DNA of 64,000 nt from Isochrysis galbana (GCA_018136815.1 CM030935.1:1422204-1486203), one strand, 5' to 3'. Shown: positions 18,700 to 32,634, counted from the first letter of the stretch. Notes: generated by a model from the letters alone, not told the origin. Numbers and translations are program-made.

Positions 18700-21600
18700 T
18701 ATACGAATGCGCGCGGGCGATCACTCAGTGCTTTCGAGTTGTGGCTAACCGCCCATCCGAATTATCTGTCAGAGCGTGGTGACGCGTCGCGTTATGCGAG
18801 TCTCTCGTCTAATCCGAGAGCTTTCGCTACGAGGCCGAATTCCTTACTGAGTTGTAGCCTGCCTTTCTTGTCTTCGATAAACATGGGGGTGCTGAGTTCC
18901 GTCGTTTTTTTGATCTTAGGTTTTCTCCCCTGAGCGGCCTTATATGTTCGCATGGAGTTTCGGGGGTCCGACACGGTATTGCCTCGTACCAGGGTGGCAA
19001 ACCTCGTTAGCGTGGATTCAAGGACTGGTATGTAATGGAAACTGTATGCCTCGTAGTCTACTCTATAGAAGTCTTTTATAATGTATTTCCATGCAATTAT
19101 ATAGAGCGCTTTAAGGCTGTCGGGGGTGGTCGTACCGGGGTATGCAAAGAGTCTGTCCTTCGCTATCTGTACACGCGATCTTTTGGGAGGAGGCGTATGC
19201 CTTGCAAGAGCGTCTATAGTTTCGAATATTGTTTTAATCGCAGGGCACCATGCTAGATGACACGATCTTTCTTGGTGGACGTGGCATAGTCTGCATTTGT
19301 TTGTCAGGCTATCCGGGAATCTGTTTCTAGTGCCGATCCTTCGGTGGGTAATATGTTTGAAGTGTAGATGTTTATCCGTGTGCTTTAGTAGCGGCATTGT
19401 GTAGAGTCGAGCTATATGTTTCCATTCGTCTTTCGTGATGTTCAGTCTATTCTCCCACGCGGTCTTCGCCGCTTGCGGGGCGTGTTTTCGGTTTGTTTTA
19501 ATCACTTCTTTGGCGATGTCGGAGACGGTGATTGCGTCAAGAGCGACCCTTCCTTTGCGTATGGCATATTCGTCCGCCAGCGGGTATTCCATGAATCTCG
19601 GGCCTTTATACCCGCCTTCCCATTTTGCTGGTGGGTGGTAATATTGGGTTTCCTCGGCTTCCACTACTTCCCCGGTGCCGGCTACCTCTCCTAGGTAGTC
19701 GGTGTCGGTGTGTATCCAGATGTTGTTAAATTTACTGATAAATTTTTCGTCTTCCGAGACTTTAATTTCACTGGGCAGTGTCGTGTCCCTTGGTTCTTGC
19801 GTCTGGGTGCTATCTACGTGCGGCTCTTCTCCTTTAGTGTTTTTGGGGGGGGGCGCTCTTTCGCTCGCTCCAACAGCCGTGTCGCGTAGCTTACGACTTC
19901 ATCCCACGAGTCAAGAAATTCCTTTTTATGTATCACGCGGCCTTCGTGCGCGAAGGTGTCGGGTAGGTGCTCAATATACGCCGAGCACTCCGCCTTGCTG
20001 TATGGTGTCGTAAAGGCGCCGTCTTTGAAAACGTTGTGAACTACGTTTGTGTGTAGTGATTCCCATAGGCGTGCCCACGGGGCCCGTATCGCAGGGGGGG
20101 GATATGCAGGTTGTGCCATATTGGCTGTGAGAGCGCTCCTTCTCGCGTAAGAAAAGAGGGTTGTATGTCAAGTTCTCTGAAGTTCACAAGGGCCTCTTTC
20201 CAGAAGGTTGGAAGCGCCGGGTTTCCTCTGATGCTGCCCGTCAACATTTTTGTAGGGACCGCTGAGAGGACAGCGCCTCTTCCCAGACCGGTCCTACAGA
20301 ACCAGGCATCGAGTCCATGTTTCCATAGTGCCTTCCTCGCATTTAGGTAGTTTAAGATCCATTTGGCTTGCAATGCTTTCACGTGAGCCGACCAGTCCAG
20401 GAGCCCTAGCCCCAGCGTCCTAGTCGCGCTTTTTTCGTGCGATGTGACGTAGCATGGGTGTTTTAGCCATTTACTTTGTTTATTTGTGTATGGACTATTC
20501 CAGAGGACGACATCTACCGCCTTTTGAATCCGTGAGTGGAACCACTTGGGGGCAGCCAATGTTTGCAACCAGTATCTAGGCATCCCGTATATTATGAAGT
20601 TTGCCACTGCCGTTCGTCCGAAGATCGTCATGTAGTTGGTGGCCTGTGTTAGTTTGGCGACTTTACCGTCGATCTTATCTGCTAGTCTTGACCAAAATGG
20701 TTTAAGGGCCTCTGGCGCGCCTAAGGGGACGCCTAAGACGGTTAGATACTCCTCGTTGTTTATCCAGTTATACTTTCGCATGTCCCACGGCGGTTTTCGC
20801 AGTCTTTGGGATCCCATTCTTAGGCCTTGAAATTTGCTTGCATTGGTCTTGCCGCCCGTCGCTCTTTCGTGTAGCTCTACCCATTTCAGGGATGTTTGGA
20901 GGCTTTTGTAGTCTCTTGCTATTAGCGCCGTGTCATCGGCAAATTGGCTTATTTTTAGGCTGTAGCCGTTCAGGTTTACGCCGATTATGTCTTCGTCCCC
21001 GTTGATGGCCCGGGTGAGTGCCTCCGTTGTCAGGAGGAACGTGAGCGGGGACAGCGGGCAGCCTTGCGGCATGCCGCTCCCCACGGTGAAGGGGTAGCTC
21101 CTCCCGCCGTTGGTTTTAATCGTGCGTACCGGCCGAGCGTCCTCACTCGTAAGCGCCTTCGCCAGCGTCTGAAAGTTTGGCCCGAAGTTAAGTAGTTTGA
21201 GAGCCAAATGATAAAACTCCCAGCTCACTCTGTCGAAAGCTTTTTCCCAGTCTAGGGCTAGTAGCAGTCCCGGGTCTCCGGTCTCGTCCAGGTAGGCCCT
21301 TGTGAGTTGTAGGAGGTGCGTGGCTTCGCTGATGAGTCTTCTAGGCACGAAACCTAGCTGGTTCTCTGATATTATTTTCCCTATCACTTTGCTAAGTCTG
21401 TTTGTTAGGATTTTGGCTAGTATTTTGTAGTCGCTTTGTAGCAGCGTGATAGGCCTATAGTTACGCGGATCCCGCGCGTCGCCTTTCTTGTAGAGCAGTA
21501 TTATGTCGCCTTCTCTTAAGGTTAGCGCTAGTGTCCCCGTGACCAGCGCTTGGTTATATAGTTGCGTTAATAGCGGCGCCGCTGTTTTTTCGTGTGCCTT

Positions 21601-24600
21601 ATAGATTTCCGCCGGCAGCCCATCCGGGCCCGCACTTTTTCCCGATCCGATGCTTCTTATAGCTCGTTTAGTTTCTTCTATATCTATGGCGCCCTCTAGC
21701 CGGCGACGATCTAGCTCACTCAGCGGTCGATCGGCTAGGGTCGCCTCCAATTGGGGTATGCGCTGGGCGCTTTTGGGGGAGTATAGCCAAACATAGTATT
21801 TGCGAAATTCTCTCCGTATTTCTTTGTCCGTGGTGACCGTGTCGTGCTGTGAGTGTATGGGAGAGTCCCATGTTCCCGTGCGGTATAGCTCCGCAACACT
21901 TGCTTTCCATTTACGGGACTTCAGTTGCGCAAAAAATTCTTTTGAGTGTAAGTCCTCTCGGCGGAGCTGCCGGTAGAGCGGGAGATTCTTGAGCGGGACC
22001 CTTCCCCTCTCCTCCGCTAGCTTTGTTTGTGTTTCCGCGAGCTCCGCCGTGAGTCTCTCGTTCGGTCCTTGCCTCGCAAGACGGATGTTAAGCCTTACGG
22101 CTTTTAGCTCCAACTCGGATTGTATAGTAGGTTTGAGTCTCGCCGTTGTCTCTTCTCTAAGGAATGTGGCTATGTTGTCTTTTGTGGCGGCCCATACGGA
22201 CTCTATGTCTTCCCCCTCGCCGATCTTCCGGCTGGCGGTCTGCAGTAGCAGTTCTACCGTCTGCAGCGCTCCTTTTTCGTGTATTATGCCTAGGTCAATT
22301 GGCTTGTCGAAGATTCTTCCCTGTTTATATCCCGGCGTTTCAAAAAGGGCAAGGACGGGAAGGTGGTCTGACGCGGCTTTGCCGGAAAACAGGTCCGGGC
22401 ACGGCCCGTGTTGCTGCCATTGAAAGGCATCTGCGCTCTTGCTGTGGTAGATGCGATCAATTCTCGTTTGAATGGTGGCGGCCATTCTCGTGTAGCCGAC
22501 ACTCGGCCCCAGTCGCATCGTGTGATGTACGTCTTGGAGTCTATGCCTCCTAGCTAGCGCCTTCCATTTTTCGCCGTGTGCGTTGGAGTAGGGCGTGTCT
22601 CCCACCCTTCGGGAGTCGTGCGTACTGTCTTCTACACAGTTCCAGTCGCCCCCGATTATGGTTGGGGTAAAGTCAAGGGTGGCCAGTTTTTTGCCAAGTT
22701 CGGCTATTTGCCTTCCGCGGGGGCCGGGTTGCGCGCTAAGGTATACGGATATTATGCGATATTGGATGTCGTCTATGTTTAGTTTTATTGATACGCATCT
22801 CCCTTTTAGCATTACTTCTAGGGTCTCGTTCCTAGCGGTTATCCGTTCGGATGCTTCTCTGATCGCCACCGCGACTCCGCTAGCAGGGTCCCCTAGCTCT
22901 CCTGGGGCGACAAACCACAGCCATCCTAGCATGGCGGCTGTCCTATGGGCCCGGAGGTGCGAGCCGTCCTCGTAAGCGTGCAGCTCCTGCAGGAGCAAGA
23001 CGTCAATTTTCGCTTTCCGCGCTTGTGATAGCACGGCGGCTAGCTTGCCGCTCTTGGTGCCGTTGATGTTGTACGTCGCAACGCGAATGGGTCCTTCACC
23101 TGGGTATCCAAGGGTGGAGTCGAATTTGAGTTTTGGGCGTAGGGGCATCGCTCTTGCTACCGTGAGTTTATTGGCCGCGGCCGCAATTGCGTGTACGTAC
23201 TCAGGGTGGAGGAAGAGGCATGCCGGGCCGTTCAAACAGGCGCCCGGGATCTTCTTGTGCGGATGTAGGTGGCAGCGGATCGTACACTTGTTATCGATCC
23301 ACGCTCCAGGGACGTCGTGCGAGAGATTACAGCGCACTCCGCGTTTGTTCCTGAGGCACAGCCCCTGGGTGAAACGCGCGCATTGCTTGGGGGGACCCTT
23401 TCCTAGCGCCTCGTGCGCCGATTTCGGGCGGGGGTTGAGCCGTTGCGCTTCGTTCCGCGCGCGGCGCTTTGCCGCCTCTTGTTCGCACTCACAGATGCGA
23501 GACGAGTTGGGGAGGCCTTGCGCCACCTCCGGCCGCCAGCCTTTGCAGCCACGCAGGCTGCCGTGAATCATGAGCTTATGGGGAGACTGGATGTTTGCTG
23601 GCATACTGATCTCTTTGCACGCCCGAACGGCGTAGTTTACCGGGATTGTTTTGCCATCGATTTGAAGCAGCAGCTTCCGGGGGAAGCTCCCGTCAAGAAA
23701 TGAGCCTTGACCCGCTGAGACATAAAGGTGCCATCGGGTCGAGTATGCCGCCTTGGATACGAACGTTCCGGCTCCGCCTTCGAGCTTCATACGCTCTCGG
23801 TTGCCCTTCAAGAAGGTAAGCCCTACCTTTTCGATTGCGAAGATGATTGCGCTCAGATTAATTTGGGCCGCTTGCGCTAGGCCTTCGGCCTCGATGACCA
23901 GGTGTGCCGCGACGTCTTGCAGGGCGTTGTATAATGCCTTGCGAGAAGAGGAGCCTTTCTTGTTGATTTTCTCGTCGATCGAGTCTACCTTGATGTTGAC
24001 TGAGACGTCGGTCTGATTGATGCGAAGCGTAGTGATGTCGCCGTAGCGCTCCTTGAATTGTTGTACGCAGTCCTCGTTCACGGCTATGTGCCATGGCCCG
24101 CGGATGGAGCGGGCCCAAAAGTCCGGCTCCGGGTCTACTCCTTCTAGCTCCAGAAGGAGCTCTACAATCGCAGCGTAGACGGTGGCGTCCAAGAAGGTGT
24201 AGTCCCCCTCTTGGTGGAAGGATAGCTCGAAGTTGGCGTCTGACTCGAAGTTGCCTTGCTCTTCGTCTGAGAGTGGCTCCTGAGCGGCAGGGACGAGCGG
24301 GGTTGGTGAGGCTGTGGCTTGGTCCGATGGTGTGATTGGCAGGGAGAGATGGCATGCGTCCAAGGGCGCATCATGGTTCGTGTTCATGGGTGAGGTTGTG
24401 AGTTGTTGTGCTGCTGGGTCTGTCTTCTGATTCATGTTGATCCTGCTGCTGGTGTTGTGCCCATAAGGGCCACCCGGTCTCGGGTCGCGCTGCCGAGGCA
24501 GCGCGGCCGTCCCCGGGGTGGGAGAGGCCTCTGCCATAAGGCATGCCCAGTGGATGTGTGGCTCTTCTTGTTTGGTGCTGGCTCTTTGTGCTCTACAGCC

Positions 24601-24830
24601 TGTGGCCCACCATGGGGTGAGCCAGCATGGCTGCCTTGTTGGGTGTGGCCGGGGCCACGGGCCGTGCGGCGCGACCGGGGTCGCGCTCACCTGCTCGGCC
24701 TCTGCGGGCGGACGCGGTCGCTTCGCCAGCGACAGCTCCATGGGTACTGGGGGGGCGCCCGCGGCGGGGGGCCCGAAGGAGAGGTGGGGAGCGGCGGCGC
24801 GCTCCATGGCGACCAACTATAAAGTTAGTT
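18700..24830 (-). mobile_element. Nearly complete LINE (APE-type endonuclease, RT)
   Basis: On the minus strand the 5' hairpin AACTAAC/GTTGGT with loop TTTATA (24830-24812) precedes CGCCATGG (ATG at 24807). The long frame runs to about 20095: gag-like N-domain (about residues 200-410), two CCCH-like zinc fingers, an APE endonuclease (VATYNINGT, LLLQELHA, GGDWNCVEDS, SDHLPVLA), then RT with LALDWEKAFDRVSW, GMPQGCPLSP and the catalytic FADD. The remainder (20119-19814, then 19664-18792) carries the C-terminal CCHC-like domain (CRLCHVHQERSCHLAWC). Frame changes fall at runs of eight G (20094-20101) and nine G (19845-19853) on the plus strand. The domain order fits an L1/Tad-like clade with a single fused ORF of about 2,000 residues. 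The 3' boundary is approximate. Confidence 0.85.
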
Positions 24831-25565
24831 CCCGTTCGTTCCTTGGATTGTGCTCCTACTACCGCCGTTTCATCCGTCGTTTTGCGATCCGTGCGGCGCC
24901 GTTAACCGCTCTCACGCGGAAAGGGTGCGACGTCCCGGTCGAGTCGCAAACAGAAGCCTGTCGACAGGCTATCGAAGATCTCAAGCAAGCTATCTGTGAA
25001 GAACCCGTACTTGCACCTCCTCGAGACGACCGTCCTTTCCTCGTTAAAACCGACGGTGCTAGCAAGCTCGGCATCGCCGGCGTCCTCGCCCAAAAAGACG
25101 ACGAAGGGAGAGAGCGCGTCGTTGCATACTACGGTCGTAGCTTGAGTCCGGCTGAGCGCCATTGGACAGTCACTGAAATCGAACTTCTAGCAGCGCTAGA
25201 ATCGATCCGAAATTGGAGGCCTTATCTTTGGGGTCGCCACTTCACCCTCGTCGTAGACCATTCAGCTTTGCGCTGGCTTCACACGATGAAAGATCAAGTC
25301 ACCGGTGGTCCAGCCTCGCGCCTCATGCGATGGGTCCTAAAGCTAGCCGAATATAGATTCGACGTCGTGCACAAACCTGGAGTCACTCACTGGGACGCCG
25401 ACGGCTTATCCCGCTTAGTTGCTCTCGAGCCTGATCACGATCCTCTCCATCTCGAGGAGAGTGACGCCCATTCTTTCGATTCTTCTGAAATTCACGACAT
25501 AGTCGCCGCCGCGGTTACTTCATCCACCCTCACCGCTCGCCGCCAACAAGCAAGCGATAGGCTCG
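24831..25565 (+). mobile_element. Ty3/gypsy RT-thumb and RNase H part (fossil)
   Basis: The translation gives SFLGLCSYYRRFIRRFA (end of gypsy RT), then the RNase H region with PFLVKTDGASKLGIAGVLAQ, SPAERHWTVTEIELLAALES, LVVDHSALRWL and DADGLSRL. This is the standard order in chromoviruses. The sequence begins exactly where the LINE 5' hairpin ends and stops where the palindromic repeat begins at about 25567, so the rest of the element is missing here. It closely resembles the end of the RNase H visible at the right edge of the window (DADGLSRL, 63960-64000 minus). Confidence 0.8.
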
Positions 25566-25566
25566 C

Positions 25567-25825
25567 TCGTCAAGCGTGCGCCTGCCGAAACCCTTTATGC
25601 GCATCCGTGACGGCGCGCGGAAACTTCCATGCACACGCACGGCGCCCCCGCGGGGGGGGCCGATGCGCATCTGGCGACATGTGATTGCAACTCATCTTGC
25701 GCACGGCGTGCGCCTGCCGAAACTCTTATGCGCATCCATGACGGCGTGCGGAAACTTCCATGCACACGCACGGCGCCCCCGCAGGGGGGACCGATCCACA
25801 CGCATCTGGCGAAACTCCGGGGTCC
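25567..25825 (+). repeat. GC-rich palindromic tandem repeat upstream of the MGQ gene
   Basis: Two units like those at 7640-7895, with CTGCCGAAACCC, GGAAACTTCCATGCACACGC, GGCGCCCCCGCGGGGG and ATCTGGCGACATGTGATTGC. The shared sequence continues through the C/T-rich leader to the ATG at 25882, so promoter and gene start were copied together. Confidence 0.7.
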
Positions 25826-25881
25826 TCCCCTCCGCTTCACTCTCCTCTTCCTCCTCCACAACCCTCCTCGCTCCTTTCGAC

Positions 25882-27351
25882 ATGGGCCAGTGCTTTGTCT
25901 ACATCGCCAAGCGACTTCCACACTTCAAACACATCACCCACAGGAGGATAGGTACCAGGAACAGATTCGAGAATAGCACGACGAAAAAATGCAGAATGTG
26001 CGGTAAATACCAAGAAGATTCGTGTCATCTAGCGTGGTGCCCCGCGACGAGGAAGATCTTCGACACGCTAGACGCAATCGCTAACTACACCCCGAAACCA
26101 AATAGGCCAAAAAAACAGAAAACAAAGGACAGACTGTTTGCATACCCGGCAGAAACCACGCCAGATAGCCTAAAAACCCTCTATGTAATAGCATGGCGAT
26201 ACATAATAAGAGACTTCTACAGAATAGAGTTTGAATCACACACGTACCACTACATACCGGTCTTGGAATCCACGCTAATAAGGTTCACTACCCTGGTGAG
26301 GGGCATTGCCCCGCCAAACGGCGATCACCGAATGCGCACTCGTAAGGTGGCCCAGGGGAGAAAACCTAAGCTGAAAAGACCGTTAGAGCTCAGCGCCCCC
26401 ATTTTTACAGAAGACGACAAAGGAAAGCTGGTAATGAACGACAACCTTGGCCTCGTAGCAGAGGCACTCGGCCTAGCCGAAAAACTCGCCTAAGGCCGAG
26501 GCGCATCTCCCTCCTAGAAAACACCCCAAAAAGGGACGGGCGATGAAAACAAAGGAGACGCAGCAACAATCATCCACTCACACCGACGCAGGGAGAAGCG
26601 GGCCACCTAGAGGCACAGGAGGAGGGCGAGGACAGACCACTAGGGGCCGGTGCACCCCCGCCCTACCCAACCCCCCCCACTACCTGGGCCCCTAAGTAGA
26701 GCACGAGGGGAGTTGCCGCAAGGCGGGTAGTGAGGGAAAGGAAGGGAAAACGGGCGTGGCTACGATAGACAGCTACATAGCCGCGCGCGTGGCGAGAATA
26801 TTAAAAGGTTTTTTTTTTACATCGCCAAGCGACTTGGTCAGCGCACCTACGAGGAGATCCGCACCCCAGCCTTCAGGTTCTGCGAACACATGGAGGAGGG
26901 CATGGGCGGCGCCATCCTGGCGATGCTGCTCGTCACAGCCTCTGGCATGGGCCGTGGATGTGGAGACTTCCGCGTGGATCTGGCCAAGGAACGCTACCCG
27001 TCGATGTGGGCACTCATCGAGCCTTACATGGGCCGTTGGTGCAAGGCAACCCTCATGCTCGTCGGCGACTACTCCGACGAGTACGACAGGATCCCCAAGA
27101 CCAAGTACATTGGAGACGAGGCCGCCGTCGCGTACCTCTGCATGGAATACATCATGGCGGTCGCGTACGCTGAAACGAATCCCATGGCGCAAGTGCGCCG
27201 AACAGCTGGCAAGCTCTACATGGAGGACCGACCAGGCGTCCTCTCACGCATCACAGATCTCGCCATCCAAGATCAGCCGAACGACATCGTCGCCATCGAG
27301 GAAGAGGGGTGTGAGAAAAAGACGAAGAAGATGAAAACTCAACACGCATAG
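25882..27351 (+). pseudogene. Unknown MGQ gene interrupted by a LINE
   Basis: The ATG at 25882 opens MGQCFVYIAKRL and the gene resumes at 26836 with GQRTYEEIRTPAFRFCEHME, in the same frame once the insertion and one target-site copy are left out. The uninterrupted gene would encode about 183 residues ending at TAG 27351. It is rich in Met, Ala and Tyr (blocks GGAILAMLLVTASGMG, YMGRWCKATLMLVGDYSDEY and GDEAAVAYLCMEYIM) with a Lys-rich tail (KKTKKMK). I know no family for it. A second, truncated copy of the same start lies at 7972. In the present state the first 12 codons run in frame into the LINE C-terminal domain, giving an open fusion to 26493. Whether an uninterrupted copy exists elsewhere cannot be seen here. 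Confidence 0.65.
25918..26818 (+). mobile_element. 5'-truncated LINE with a 17-bp target-site duplication
   Basis: Flanked by exact copies of ACATCGCCAAGCGACTT at 25901-25917 and 26819-26835. The insert is 901 bp: the C-terminal domain (HFKHITHRRIGTRNRF, CRMCGKYQEDSCHLAWC, ending LGLAEKLA at 26493), then a 3' UTR of about 325 bp with the hairpin CCCCT/AGGGG (26689-26710, loop AAGTAGAGCACG), GCCGCAAGGC, and GAGAATATTAAAAGG followed by T10. Exact duplication and intact frame suggest a young insertion. Confidence 0.9.
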
Positions 27352-27930
27352 CTGGGGAGAGTCACTGCGTGTTGAGAGGAAAGCGGGGGGGGGGGGGGGG
27401 CAAGCGTGATTAGCTTTGTTTTGTACCACTGTTGTTAATAACTAAAAAGAAAACAGTGAAAAACCACCTGGTCCTCTTTTGACGGAACGCGACTTAAGGG
27501 GGAGCGCCAGAGTTTTTTTTGTGTTGTTAGTATAAGCTTAGTGCTGCGGGACCGTAGCCCTTCGACGGCAACGGAGCCCCTCCCCCGCGATGGGGGTGTG
27601 CGCGGTTGGCGCATGGCTCGTCCGGTGTATGTGGCTAGGAATGCGTAGATAACAAGATGTCCTACGACGCTATAAGTTCTAATGGGGAGAGAGGGGAGAA
27701 CTGAGAGAGAGAGGGGGGGCTCGACATCGCAAAGTTTATTGCACTATCATTCAAGTACTCTAGTCACAAACAGAAGACTGGGAGATCATCCCCAATCGCG
27801 AAGGAGTCCATCGCAGAACCAGAGATAAGACAGCGAGAGAGAGAGGAGAGTGGAGGCCCGCGACAAGAGAAATCTCCCCGGCTCATCTCGTGAGGACTTG
27901 TCGTCGGCACGGGCGAGCCCTCACGCGGCG
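27352..27930. other. Intergenic region with motif copy 3
   Basis: A poly-G run at 27386-27401, the 28-bp motif at 27468-27495, and GTTAGTATAAGCTTAGTG (27526-27543), a degenerate relative of the LINE 5' hairpin in minus orientation. The rest, including the region upstream of the Tic22-like gene, shows no ORF. Confidence 0.5.
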
Positions 27931-28248
27931 ATGGTCGGCGGCGCTCGGCTGGCGGTGGCGCTCGTGCTCGTGACGGGCGTCGAGGGAATGGGACTCACGC
28001 GACGCGTGCTCGGAAGAGCCGGCCTCGCCGGCCTTGCCGCTCCCCTCGCTGGCTGGTCTCCAGCAGGAGCGCCGGTGCTCGCGGCGGCAATCGATGCACG
28101 AGAACTCCTTGCAGACGTACCCATCTTCGCTATCACGAATGCGCGGGGCGCACCGTACCTGACCGAACGGAACGCAGATGGCCTACGCACTGGCGCTTTC
28201 TATCTCTCACCGCGCGACGCACTCGGCGATCTTGAGAATGTGCGCGCC
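27931..28248 (+). CDS. Tic22-like plastid protein, N-terminal part
   Basis: The ATG at 27931 gives MVGGARLAVALVLVTGVEGM, a signal-peptide-like core, followed by an Arg/Leu/Ala-rich stretch (LTRRVLGRAGLAGLAAPL) that looks like a transit peptide. Such a bipartite leader is expected for plastid proteins in algae with secondary plastids. From about residue 55 the mature part, LLADVPIFAITNARGAPYLT and GAFYLSPRDALGDLENV, resembles the Tic22 fold, whose members act as chaperones in the plastid intermembrane or periplastid space during protein import. The gene runs into the 100-N gap after 106 codons, so the C-terminal half is not available. An upstream in-frame GTG at 27850 is not needed. The Tic22 call rests on motif resemblance only. 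Confidence 0.6.
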
Positions 28249-28348
28249 NNNNNNNNNNNNNNNNNNNNNNNNNNNNNNNNNNNNNNNNNNNNNNNNNNNN
28301 NNNNNNNNNNNNNNNNNNNNNNNNNNNNNNNNNNNNNNNNNNNNNNNN
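28249..28348. other. Assembly gap (100 N)
   Basis: Exactly 100 N, the usual placeholder for a join of unknown length. The sequences to the left (Tic22-like) and right (kinase) should not be assumed adjacent. Confidence 0.95.
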
Positions 28349-28613
28349 CCCAATATGTACGTACCTCTCTAGCCCCACCCTTTTCTCAAGCTCATCGGCA
28401 TTCACCTCATGGTGGGCCCTTTCAATGGGGGAGGAAGGCTTGCAGATAGCTCAGAGAGTTCGCCGGTGCTTTTGCGCACAAGGCATGTGTTTCATGCTCC
28501 ACAACAGACTTATTGGAATCGCGGGACGAATATTTCAGCTGATTGCGCGCCGTGCAGTCCAAGGGCTTGCGCCAACACTTACTGAACCCGCGATACCCAT
28601 CACGTTTCCTCAG

Positions 28614-30889
<2,276 letters not shown>

Positions 30890-32349
30890 AGTCGCAGGCG
30901 TCGACGCTCGCCAAGCCCTGGCGAGAGTGGTTGCGGCAGACACACGCGTGCAATACTAGCCCGCGATCACACATTGGCTGGAAAGGAGGCCGGGTAGGAT
31001 TGATGATGAGGTGGAAACCATCGCCGAGGGCATGACATCACCAGGGCGACCCATGCTTGTCGCAAAGAATTGGGCCTTTGTATTTGCGGATTTGAGTGGA
31101 TCAACGCGTTGAACTAACGCTGTCCTTCGACCCAATCAGTATCATTCTCATCTAGTGATAAACCCGACGCGAACCTGTCCTCGGCAACTCAGAATCAGTT
31201 TCCCCAATCGTACCATGCTTGAGTCTTTGTAATGGTGTAGTACGTGCACGAGGTGTGAATGGTTTGGTTCGAGGCTTTCATTGGCCACGCGCCTAGAGCC
31301 AGGGCCTAGGAGTCGTCGTCGGTAGCCTCCTGAGTGTGGGCATGTGAAGATATGGGTAGCGGCCACGCGTGTGGTGTGTTGCTGCTACGCCCGCCACGCA
31401 GTCGATTGGGACCATGGCTTCATGCTCGTTCCGTTTTGCTTGCTTGTCGCCTTCGCACTCGACTTTCGATGCGAGGCGTCTATAATTGCGACCACGATAA
31501 TAATAAAAGAACTGAATACAAGTGCAAGTGCCGCTACTGCCACTAGCCATGCACCAACACGCCAAGCCACTACTCACATGACCGCATGAGAAGCCCCAAG
31601 GCAAAAAGCACAAAACTACATACGTGATTATTGCATATTGCGGTCATGTTTTGCTTTGTGCCTTTTACATAGTATTATGGATACGTCCATATCATGCATC
31701 ATGGATGCTCATTCTAACCTCTTTATATTTATACTGAGGTCTCTGCTTCTCTCCTCTCCCTCGCGGCCGTTTCGAATCCGCGCGGGGCGCATTCTTGCGC
31801 CACAGAAATTTCCCCGCACGCTCTTGCTTTGTTACTATTAGTTTCGCGTGCGTTTATGTTTATGTGAATGTGCGTGCGCGTGAATGTAGTGATAATCTTA
31901 TCCTGCGAGATAGGGTCGGCGATGCGATCGGCGATGGCGCTCTGCCTCGCCCAAGCTGCGGTGGTTGCCTCATGGGCACCACCGCGATATGGATGATGTG
32001 ATATGGAACTGCTGCACGGGACTAGGTGGGTCCCTTTGGACCCTACTCATCTGCCCGCGTTCATTCATCCGGTGCATTCCTGCTTCCTGCCTCCATGCGG
32101 AGCGCTCGGACCTCATCTCCCCCTCTGCCTCGCTCACCCTCCATGGTGAGCCGATGGCTTGTGGTGTGGGTGTGGAGGGGACCGAGCCTACAACACACAA
32201 CACACAACACCCCACCACAACCCCGCAGGAGCGTGAAGGAGATCGACGACCTCGAGCGAGGCGGACGACATCGCTCCGCTCCGCAGACAAAGACAAGAAG
32301 CGGCAGTGCATTTCTTCGCCCCCCCTCACGTAAATAATTGAAAAGTACT
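30890..32349. other. Gene-free stretch
   Basis: About 1.4 kb with no repeat family or ORF that I can support. AT-rich around 31490-31720; the 32100-32330 part has Ser-rich shadows on both strands. Confidence 0.35.
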
Positions 32350-32452
32350 CGCTTCCAGGAAGGATGGAGGTGGTTTTCTTTTTCTTCCCGTACCCACCCT
32401 CGCTTCCCGGAAGGATGGAGGTGGTTTATTTTTTCTTCCCCTCCCCACCCTC
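32350..32452 (+). repeat. 51-bp tandem repeat, two copies
   Basis: GGAAGGATGGAGGTGGTTT followed by T/C-rich sequence and CACCCTCG, starting at 32350 and 32401 with few differences. Confidence 0.75.
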
Positions 32453-32634
32453 GGTCGGAAACTCGGGGGGGCTCGCAGGGGAACACGGAGGAATTCGACG
32501 AAGTTGCTACAAAACCACTCACGAGAAACCCGAAAGAAACCAACGACCTTGCGCTCAAAAAACTCACGTAAACACCCCGGAATCATATGATGAGCAAACA
32601 AACTCCTCCCGCGCAGCGAAGAATGAGGTCGCGA

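Noticed and set aside
17596-18933. 445-codon ORF as a host gene
   Set aside because: Ser/Pro-rich composition, position next to gypsy RNase H and overlap with the LINE 3' end make it retroelement sequence rather than a host gene.
24571-24600. GTAGAGCACA on the minus strand, like the 3' hairpin loop
   Set aside because: It lies in the coding N-terminus of the LINE, not near a 3' end, and the stem is only four pairs.
28249-28348. Treating the Tic22-like and kinase parts as one fused gene
   Set aside because: The 100-N run is a placeholder join; domain types are unrelated and nothing bridges it.
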